DNA of 5,380 nt from an uncultured Mycoplasmatota bacterium (lineage in GTDB: Bacteria > Bacillota_I > Bacilli_A > Mycoplasmatales > Mycoplasmoidaceae): NCBI GenBank assembly GCA_949527715.1, contig CATEWF010000066.1, positions 1 through 5,380 on the forward strand, given 5' to 3'. This document shows positions 1-5,025 of this stretch, piece after piece (position 1 is the first letter of the stretch; every line of letters starts with the position of its first letter). The position numbers and the translations under genes were made by a program. Under the pieces are notes generated by a model, which searched no databases, was not told where the DNA came from, and saw only the letters and a program-made list of their open reading frames with translations.

Positions 1-199
1 GATATAATCTTTTAACCAACTTATCTGTTTTCAATGATATATACAAAACCTTTGCTATATAATTGCTTTTATTTATTTGTATTGGATATTTATCACATAA
101 AATACTGAAATTACATTTAACAAAATCTTCAGGGGAATCAAGCAAAGTGATAACGTTGTTGATATAATCATATACCTTATAATGCTGTTCAGTAGTCAT
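1..199 (-). CDS. Unrecognised protein, 5' part only (3' end off the window)
   Basis: An ATG at 199 opens a frame that stays open for 66 codons to the left edge, so only the N-terminus is visible. It begins MTTEQHYKVYDYINN, followed by an acidic DSPEDF stretch and a Lys/Tyr/Ile-rich segment. No known motif, signal peptide or membrane segment is visible, and I do not recognise the family. Three things support a real gene. The reading frame is uninterrupted. It is co-directional with every other gene and starts 37 bases after the capsid gene's stop. Its start carries the upstream signature seen at other genes in the window: a run of seven T, then TATAAAAATG. No function is assigned. The fragment is short, so chance openness in AT-rich DNA is not fully excluded. 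Confidence 0.6.
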   Translation of the reverse strand, partial: MTTEQHYKVYDYINNVITLLDSPEDFVKCNFSILCDKYPIQINKSNYIAKVLYISLKTDKLVKRLY

Positions 200-220
200 T
201 TTTATAGAAGTAAAAAAATA
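200..220 (-). promoter_or_regulatory. Putative late-type promoter of the left-edge gene
   Basis: On the sense strand a run of seven T (212-218) is followed 12 bases later by the start codon, in the context CTATAAAAATG. It resembles the upstream regions of the capsid, charged-protein and integrase genes. The initiator is not an exact TAAATG here. The promoter role is inferred from recurrence within the window and from similarity to poxvirus late promoters (T-rich block, short spacer, TAAAT(G)). Confidence 0.35.
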
Positions 221-236
221 TATTTGAAATTTAATT

Positions 237-1826
237 TTATTCAGGGGATGTTAAATCATATAATCCAATTCTGACAAGAGGTGGAATTCCATTAGGCTGA
301 ACAAGAATTGATATTGATGCATCATATAATAAGCATAATAAAGGAGGTGTATCAACTTCATCAGCAAAAGTATCTTCTCCAGTTTTTTGTGAAACATTGA
401 TTTCAAAGTTAATTGGGGACAATGATGTTAGTCCTTGCTGATATGTATTGTCAGTTTCAGTAGGAAGTCCTATAAAGAATGAACTTCTATCATTCGAATA
501 ATAATTTAATGATGCATTATAACCACTTTTATTAGTCAATGATGCTGCAACTTCTTTGTTAAATCCACTTTGTTCACCATTCATGTTCATAGCATTTTGA
601 CAATACTCAATAAATTCAGGATATTTTTCAGTTGTACCAAATGGACGTGCCGGTACATTTCCATAACCACCTGCATTAATATAAAATGATTCAAATAACG
701 GATTCTTAAATACAGTTTTATATCTATTATGTAATGGGAATAAACAAAATATTGAATCAACAAATCTAGGAGTAATTGTACAAGTAGTTTTATCACTTGG
801 ATTTTTTAATGCATTTGTTGTAGTATATATTGATAATGTTTGAGTAGGAAATGTTAAAGGATGAGTTGGATCAGTATATCTTTGAACCAATGAATTATAT
901 ATATTATCACTAATTCCAAAACATGGTATGATACTTAAGCAATCAGTAATAACATACTCAACAACATTACTTGTTCTAGTTCCTGCATTTAATGTAAATG
1001 TTTGATTTGGTGCTGTTCCAGCTGCAGTAGATTTAACCCAACATGTAATTGATTCACCAATTGGTATGAATTCAGCTGTAATAGGTTCAAATGTATATTT
1101 GGAATATATACTAGGCTCATTTTTTAATTCCATGCTTGGACCTAATGGACAATAAACCATTCCTGCACATGAAAAGAATAAACGTAATTCAATCTTACCT
1201 GCAAAAGCTGGCAAATATTTAATATTAGATAATGGTAAAAATCTTTTCAAATCAATCTTTAAGTATATAGTATCAGTTGCTTCTTTAGTATCTGTCCAAT
1301 CTACAATAAATCCTGATCTTCCACCTGATTTATTATTCCAAATATCTTTATGTCTAGCTTTTGAATAAATATCAGCTCTTTTTGTTGTTTCATTAGCACA
1401 ACATGATGTTAAAAATGATTCTTCACATGCAAAATTTTGAGTATAAATTGTATTTCCATTAGCAACAATTTCATATTTTTCTACTGCATCACGTGCATCT
1501 TTAAATCCATACCATACTCTGTTAAAAGGATAATTTCCAACATTCCCTGTACTTAGTGTATCATTAATATTAACTTTAACTTTCATATTAACTTTAATAA
1601 ATCCGTTATATAGGTCTGCAGTATTATGACTATTAGGTGATATAATAATTGATGTATATGAACCTTGTTGAATAGGTGGGGAAGGTGAATAGGATGTTTG
1701 TGGATTGATTGAATATTGTTTATTTGTATCACTCATTGCAACACAATTATCAACTATATCAAAATAAGAAGCTATTTGAGTACAAGCTTCAGCTGAAGTT
1801 TGCATTATTAATTCATTGTTAATCAT
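237..1826 (-). CDS. Probable double-jelly-roll major capsid protein (Polinton type)
   Basis: This 529-residue protein, largest in the window, probably forms the pseudo-hexameric capsomers of an icosahedral virion. No catalytic motif is present; the call rests on sequence texture and context. A beta-rich first half has an extended strand (FIKVNMKVKVNIND, 76-89), then an NG turn (EIVANGNTIYTQ, 119-130). The segment IYLKIDLKRFLPLSNIKYLP (187-206), followed by KIELRLFF, resembles the end of the first jelly roll in Polinton and virophage capsids. The second half has IFCLFPLHNRYKTVFKNPLFES (359-380) and a Gly/Pro loop (AGGYGNVPARPFGTTEKYPEF), a pattern I associate with DJR capsid proteins. A long mobile-looking N-terminus (1-60) is rich in Ser, Pro and Gln. 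There are 14 cysteines, including a CC pair at 142-143. The length is somewhat short for a Polinton capsid protein (usually about 600 or more). It starts 29 bases after the upstream gene's stop, with TTAAATG at the start. Another virion beta-protein is the main alternative. Confidence 0.78.
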   Translation of the reverse strand: MINNELIMQTSAEACTQIASYFDIVDNCVAMSDTNKQYSINPQTSYSPSPPIQQGSYTSIIISPNSHNTADLYNGFIKVNMKVKVNINDTLSTGNVGNYPFNRVWYGFKDARDAVEKYEIVANGNTIYTQNFACEESFLTSCCANETTKRADIYSKARHKDIWNNKSGGRSGFIVDWTDTKEATDTIYLKIDLKRFLPLSNIKYLPAFAGKIELRLFFSCAGMVYCPLGPSMELKNEPSIYSKYTFEPITAEFIPIGESITCWVKSTAAGTAPNQTFTLNAGTRTSNVVEYVITDCLSIIPCFGISDNIYNSLVQRYTDPTHPLTFPTQTLSIYTTTNALKNPSDKTTCTITPRFVDSIFCLFPLHNRYKTVFKNPLFESFYINAGGYGNVPARPFGTTEKYPEFIEYCQNAMNMNGEQSGFNKEVAASLTNKSGYNASLNYYSNDRSSFFIGLPTETDNTYQQGLTSLSPINFEINVSQKTGEDTFADEVDTPPLLCLLYDASISILVQPNGIPPLVRIGLYDLTSPE

Positions 1827-1850
1827 TTAATTGAAACAAAAAAATATAAA
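1827..1850 (-). promoter_or_regulatory. Putative late-type promoter of the capsid gene
   Basis: The sense strand carries seven T (1838-1844), an 11-base gap and the start codon, in the context TTAAATG. It matches the architecture at 2417-2440 and, more loosely, at 5004-5021. Most of the 29-base gap to the preceding gene's stop is taken up by this signature. The promoter role is inferred. Confidence 0.45.
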
Positions 1851-1855
1851 TAAAT

Positions 1856-2416
1856 TTACATTAAATCTGAAAAAATATTATTTCTTCTTCTTGGCTGATA
1901 AAATGATTGTTCTTGTTGTTTTGGATTTGGTTCATCATTTATTGCCTCATCTTCAATATTAGAAACTGATTCTACTGTATTATTTTGAGATGTTATATAA
2001 TGAGATGGATGCTTATTAATTTGTTTTTGAATAACTTCTTTGATTATTCTTTTTTGTTCTTTCTTTTTTCGTTTAGCTTTAATTTCTTCACCTAATAATT
2101 TTAATTGATTTAATATTTCTATATTAATAGTTGGATCATATGTTTGATTCATTTGTGATTTTACTTTGATTTTTTGTTTTGGCTGTGTTTTTGGTTCTTC
2201 AATTTGTTCTTCTATTTTTTCTTCAATTGGATCTTCATCTGATTTGATATTGGTATCTTCATCTGATTCTTCAATATGTTCTTTCTTTTTACGTGGTCTA
2301 ACTATATATTTACCATCTGTTTTAGTTGGAAATACTTCATAATCATCATCTTCAATACCTCTTAACCATTTATTGATTAACTGTAAACGTTTGCTTTGTG
2401 GTATTCTTTTTGACAT
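1856..2416 (-). CDS. Highly charged coiled-coil protein of unknown function
   Basis: The protein has 186 residues and I do not recognise it. It falls into four parts. A folded-looking N-terminus (1-45) contains LINKWLRGIEDDDYEVFPT and GKYIVRPRKKK. An acidic, low-complexity Glu/Asp stretch with short EE repeats spans 46-75. A Lys/Glu-rich predicted helix or coiled coil (97-135) includes the very basic KAKRKKKEQKR (113-123), which could bind nucleic acid or act as a nuclear localisation signal. A disordered Asn/Gln/Glu tail ends in PRRRNNIFSDLM. There are no cysteines, membrane segments or catalytic motifs. It lies immediately before the capsid gene, so a virion core, scaffolding or DNA-binding role is plausible but inferred. 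The ATG at 2416 is preceded by a T-run and TATAAATG, which supports this start. Five 10-bp repeats lie just upstream. Confidence 0.83.
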   Translation of the reverse strand: MSKRIPQSKRLQLINKWLRGIEDDDYEVFPTKTDGKYIVRPRKKKEHIEESDEDTNIKSDEDPIEEKIEEQIEEPKTQPKQKIKVKSQMNQTYDPTINIEILNQLKLLGEEIKAKRKKKEQKRIIKEVIQKQINKHPSHYITSQNNTVESVSNIEDEAINDEPNPKQQEQSFYQPRRRNNIFSDLM

Positions 2417-2440
2417 TTATATAGTTAAAAAAATGTTTTA
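2417..2440 (-). promoter_or_regulatory. Putative late-type promoter of the charged-protein gene
   Basis: The sense strand shows seven T (2427-2433), a 10-base gap and the start codon in the context ATATAAATG. It is nearly the same layout as at the capsid gene. The phased 10-bp repeats end one base upstream, so the two may form one control region. The promoter role is inferred. Confidence 0.45.
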
Positions 2441-2490
2441 TTAAATTTGCTGTAATTTGCTAAGATTTGCTTGAATTTGTTTAACTTTGT
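2441..2490. repeat. Five tandem 10-bp direct repeats, consensus TNNRMTTTGY
   Basis: Five consecutive 10-base units read TTAAATTTGC, TGTAATTTGC, TAAGATTTGC, TTGAATTTGT and TTAACTTTGT. Each has a near-constant core of (A/C)TTTG(C/T) and a variable first half. The period is exactly 10 with no slippage. The array occupies almost the whole gap between the 136-residue gene (its last base is the first of the stop triplet at 2490-2492) and the promoter-like block of the charged-protein gene. On the sense strand of that gene the core reads RCAAA, recurring once per helical turn about 25 to 74 bases upstream of the ATG. It could be a protein-binding array or a decayed microsatellite. Confidence 0.8.
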
Positions 2491-2900
2491 TAACCTTCTT
2501 GCATTACATATTTATTTCTTAATATAGCTCTATCAGATTTCATTTGTTTACTATTTTCTGTATTGATATTATCGGTTTTTAATTTAGCATTATTATTTTC
2601 AGTTCTTCCTTGTGCAGCATTATTAACTTTTTCTAAAGCTGTTCTAACATTACCTTTTGGAATATACTTTAAAGCCTTATCAGCAAAATTGGAAATTTTA
2701 TTTCTTGTTTCTTCTGAAAAAAGTTTTTTGCCAATACCTTGTGCTACTTTTCCAATTATGCCTGAATGTTTATTTACACCTTCTATAACAGTATTTGTAA
2801 GTTTACCAGCTAAACCACCTGTAATAGTATTAGCAGTATTCATTAAATGTTTTCCAGCTAAACCAATACCTGTTTTAATTAATTTCTTAAAGAATCCCAT
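2490..2900 (-). CDS. Small Gly/Lys-rich amphipathic protein, possibly pVI-like minor virion protein
   Basis: The protein has 136 residues and no family I can name with certainty. It begins MGFFKKLIKTGIGLAGKHLM, an amphipathic cationic helix with bulky hydrophobics, of the kind found in membrane-active minor virion proteins such as adenovirus pVI. Short helices with Gly-rich breaks follow (GGLAGKL, GIIGKVAQGIGKKLF), then FADKALKYIPKGNVRTALEKV, and a polar Asn/Lys tail (97-136). Residues 26-30 read ITGG|L, matching the adenovirus-protease pattern (M/I/L)XGG|X. Adenovirus pVI is cleaved at a comparable distance from its N-terminus. Polintons usually encode an adenovirus-like protease, though none is in this window. 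There are no cysteines. It lies 16 bases after the ATPase stop. The pVI-like role is inference; a scaffold or DNA-condensing protein is the alternative. The gene call is firmer than the function. Confidence 0.82.
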   Translation of the reverse strand: MGFFKKLIKTGIGLAGKHLMNTANTITGGLAGKLTNTVIEGVNKHSGIIGKVAQGIGKKLFSEETRNKISNFADKALKYIPKGNVRTALEKVNNAAQGRTENNNAKLKTDNINTENSKQMKSDRAILRNKYVMQEG

Positions 2901-2920
2901 TTAATTATAATAAAATTTAT
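2901..2920 (-). promoter_or_regulatory. Putative promoter of the small amphipathic-protein gene
   Basis: The sense strand reads TTATAATTAAATG at the start codon, with no seven-T run. The same 13-base word, with one extra A, lies at the ATPase start, which suggests a second class of start signal shared by these two neighbouring genes. It overlaps the end of the ATPase gene slightly. The promoter role is inferred. Confidence 0.38.
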
Positions 2921-3795
2921 TTTTCGAAATAATATTTATCAGCTGTTATATTCATTATAAATTTATCATGTGGATCTCTATGCTGTAAGTATTCTTTTAC
3001 AGTTTCTTTAGTATTTAAATTATTATTTGTTTGTTGAAGTAATGATGTAAAATCTTCTTCACTATAGCCACTATAACAAATTATATCAGTTGCCATTCTT
3101 TTAGCATTAATATGAACAAACCTAATTGTTTGGAAAGCCATTATACAAGTAATATTATAATGCCTTGTTTTAGTTAATAATCTAATAAATTCGCTATTTC
3201 CATTTTTTAATAAATCACTACCTGCACAATCATCTAAAATTATTAATGTATTATATGGATATGATGCAGTTTGATACTTTACAAGTTTATTTGCAATATA
3301 TACTATTCTATCATCTAAATCTTGTAATGAATGCTTATTAATAAGTCTTTCCATTTCTTCATTTGTTTCTTTCATTTTAGTTAGTATATGTTTTACCAAT
3401 GAATAATATTTTATTTTTCTTTTCAAATGCTTTTTTAAATAACTAGTTAATTGTGTTTCAGAAATATATAAAATAGGTGTTATTACATTTTTACTTAATA
3501 CTTCTGATGTTTTATCCATTTTCCCTGATGTTGAACAAAAAATAATCTTTTGATAATACGGCTGCTTAAATAATTTTTCTGTAATCAAAATGTGTTTCCA
3601 GATAAAATATGTTTTTCCAGAACCTGGTCTACCAATAAGAAAATAAATACCATTTGAACTAAATGGATATTCAGGATGTAAAGGTTTTATTAATGCCATT
3701 TCTATTTCACGTTGATTCTTTTGAAGAGTTTTCTTGATTAATGATTCAACACTATTAATAATTTGCTTTGAATCAATTGACTTTTTTATTGTCAT
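2917..3795 (-). CDS. Genome-packaging ATPase, A32/FtsK-HerA superfamily
   Basis: This 292-residue P-loop ATPase should drive translocation of the element's DNA into preformed capsids. The Walker A motif is GRPGSGKT (55-62), preceded by the strand YFLI. The Walker B motif is TLIILDD (183-189), followed by CAGSDLL. Next comes RLLTKTRHYNITCIMAFQT (205-223), the typical A32-family segment with Arg211 as a candidate arginine finger and Gln222 as the sensor, and then DIICYSGYSEEDF. This order is diagnostic of poxvirus A32-like and Polinton/virophage packaging ATPases. Walker A and B are about 127 residues apart; residues 113-180 form a Lys/Glu-rich helical insert. I chose the ATG at 3795: the frame is open upstream to a TTG at 3852, but no other ATG occurs and the start signature TTATAATTAAAATG sits here. 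It follows the integrase by 131 bases. Confidence 0.93.
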   Translation of the reverse strand: MTIKKSIDSKQIINSVESLIKKTLQKNQREIEMALIKPLHPEYPFSSNGIYFLIGRPGSGKTYFIWKHILITEKLFKQPYYQKIIFCSTSGKMDKTSEVLSKNVITPILYISETQLTSYLKKHLKRKIKYYSLVKHILTKMKETNEEMERLINKHSLQDLDDRIVYIANKLVKYQTASYPYNTLIILDDCAGSDLLKNGNSEFIRLLTKTRHYNITCIMAFQTIRFVHINAKRMATDIICYSGYSEEDFTSLLQQTNNNLNTKETVKEYLQHRDPHDKFIMNITADKYYFEK

Positions 3796-3811
3796 TTTAA
3801 TTATAATTAAA
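3796..3811. promoter_or_regulatory. 16-bp perfect palindrome and putative promoter at the ATPase start
   Basis: TTTAATTATAATTAAA is a perfect 16-base palindrome directly abutting the ATPase start codon. Its sense-strand reading forms the start signature TTATAATTAAAATG, shared with the gene at 2900. It could be a dimer-binding operator or an AT-rich initiator. Palindromes made only of A and T arise easily in DNA of this composition, so function is uncertain. Confidence 0.4.
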
Positions 3812-3926
3812 TGAATTATTTGAATTTCGTTAAGGAATGTTTTAAATATCAACTAATAGGTTTCATGATAGAGCTTTTATATGAGGGTGGAAAAATTATT
3901 TATAAATCTATAAATGAGAAAGTTGA
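3796..3926. other. 131-base integrase-ATPase spacer, the longest gene-free stretch
   Basis: It contains the ATPase start palindrome at its low end. A 7-base inverted repeat (ATCAACT at 3848-3854, AGTTGAT at 3921-3927) flanks 66 bases, and its second arm overlaps the integrase stop codon. In the ATPase frame it is open to a TTG at 3852 but has no ATG. A 21-codon plus-strand frame (3865-3930) is present but has no support. I see no terminator hairpin, RNA gene or further coding evidence. Confidence 0.5.
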
Positions 3927-5003
3927 TTAAGGCCATTTAATAATATCATCTGGGATATTTTTTTGTTTTGACCAAAATTCTCTTTCCATTTGTGATAAAG
4001 TAGTAGGTGTTCCTTCTCTAAGATTCTTAGCAGGAATAAAATCAAATGTTCCACCTTCATACATGACTTTATACTTTTTCTTATCATATGATATAATTTT
4101 ATTTATTATTCCACGTTTCCCACCTTTTAATGTATCAGCAATTGGAACATTAGAAGATGCTTTAATCAATTGATATCCTGGATACTTATCAATAGATTCA
4201 TCTTTAGACTTGATTATAAATTGATTACCAGATTTTGAATCAACAATATAAGATTCTTTTGTTGCATTTGAACGTTTTTTAGATAAAGGATTTTTTTCAT
4301 TAATTATTCTAACTCTTTCACCTGGTTGAAAATTATATGGATTATTTTGTGATTTATCTTTTATATATTGTATTTCATCTTCATTTGTTATTTCATTTGG
4401 TGCTTTGAATTTTATGGACTTATGAGGAGATTCATTATATGTTTCAATCAATTGTTTCATTTCTTGTTTATCTATAAATTTATTATTACCAATCATATCT
4501 CTAATAGTTCTCATAAATCTGTTGATTATACCTAGTACATTGTGATTATTATCTTCAGTTGTTTTATATATTATATTGTTTGTTTTCATGAATTCTAATA
4601 CATCATTAGATAAGTAAGCACTATCCTGATCTGAAGTAATTGAATAAACTTCTGGAACATCTTTTATAAATAATTGTAAAGCTTTTAATACTTCTTTAGC
4701 ACCTTTTCCTTGCATTGCATATGAATAAGCTTTCCTAGTATTTATATTAATTAACATTAAATAATTTAATCCATTCTTTTTCTTCTCATTGATAAAAGTG
4801 TCCATTTGAAATCCATTTGGTTGTTTTGAATAAATATTCATATATTGAGCTTTTGGTATTTTGACATCATGAACAATATTCTTTAAAAAAGTTTTTGCAT
4901 CTTTTTCTGAAAATCCATATCTTTTTGCTAATGGAATAAATTTATTTGGGGACTTCCACGGATACTTCTTAAATAAATCATCAATTGTTTTGAAATTATT
5001 CAT
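3927..5003 (-). CDS. Retroviral-type (rve) integrase of Polinton/Maverick type with C-terminal SH3/Tudor-like domains
   Basis: This 358-residue integrase should catalyse 3'-end processing and strand transfer of the element's ends into host DNA. The N-terminal 60 residues are helical (DLFKKYPWKSPNKFIPLAKRYGFSEKDA) with no HHCC zinc site visible. The RNase H-fold core (about 62-170) carries the first Asp in FQMDTF (D68) and the second in SITSDQDSAYL (D125). The third catalytic position, in HNVLGIINRFMRTIRDM, is Asn161 rather than Glu, exactly 36 residues after D125. The usual sequence there is of the type xxERFNRTL. An SH3-like module follows (FQPGERVRI, 225-233), as in other integrase C-termini. 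A second small barrel at about 293-330 (KRGIINKIISYDKKKYKVMYEGGTFDFIPAKNL) looks chromo/Tudor-like and may read chromatin. The gene starts 22 bases after the preceding stop, with TATAAATG at the ATG. Family membership is secure; catalytic competence is not. Confidence 0.92.
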   Translation of the reverse strand: MNNFKTIDDLFKKYPWKSPNKFIPLAKRYGFSEKDAKTFLKNIVHDVKIPKAQYMNIYSKQPNGFQMDTFINEKKKNGLNYLMLININTRKAYSYAMQGKGAKEVLKALQLFIKDVPEVYSITSDQDSAYLSNDVLEFMKTNNIIYKTTEDNNHNVLGIINRFMRTIRDMIGNNKFIDKQEMKQLIETYNESPHKSIKFKAPNEITNEDEIQYIKDKSQNNPYNFQPGERVRIINEKNPLSKKRSNATKESYIVDSKSGNQFIIKSKDESIDKYPGYQLIKASSNVPIADTLKGGKRGIINKIISYDKKKYKVMYEGGTFDFIPAKNLREGTPTTLSQMEREFWSKQKNIPDDIIKWP

Positions 5004-5021
5004 TTATAAAAAAATTAAAAA
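5004..5021 (-). promoter_or_regulatory. Putative late-type promoter of the integrase gene
   Basis: Sense-strand T-runs of five (5017-5021) and seven (5008-5014) lead into TATAAATG at the start codon. The seven-T run is only four bases from the ATG, closer than at the other genes, whereas the five-T run has a 13-base gap. It occupies nearly all of the 22-base space after the preceding stop. The promoter role is inferred. Confidence 0.4.
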
Positions 5022-5025
5022 CAAT

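Noticed and set aside
587..796. Minus-strand 69-residue frame inside the capsid gene
   Set aside because: It is fully inside the capsid coding sequence in another frame, has low complexity and shows no start signature.
2563..2904. Plus-strand 113-residue hydrophobic frame opposite the small amphipathic gene
   Set aside because: It starts at TTG and lies antisense over a better-supported gene. Its Phe/Leu richness is what the complement of Lys-rich AT-rich codons produces.
3796..3852. 19-residue N-terminal extension of the ATPase from a TTG codon
   Set aside because: TTG starts are unlikely in a eukaryotic-type element. The ATG at 3795 carries the conserved start context, and the extension has no family similarity.
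3848..3927. 7-base inverted repeat (ATCAACT/AGTTGAT) as an attachment site or terminator
   Set aside because: The arms are short, 66 bases apart and AT-rich. There is no T-tract hairpin layout or duplicated flank, so it is most likely chance.
3865..3930. 21-codon plus-strand ORF in the ATPase-integrase spacer
   Set aside because: It is very short, on the opposite strand to every gene, has no start signature and overlaps the integrase stop. It is expected by chance.
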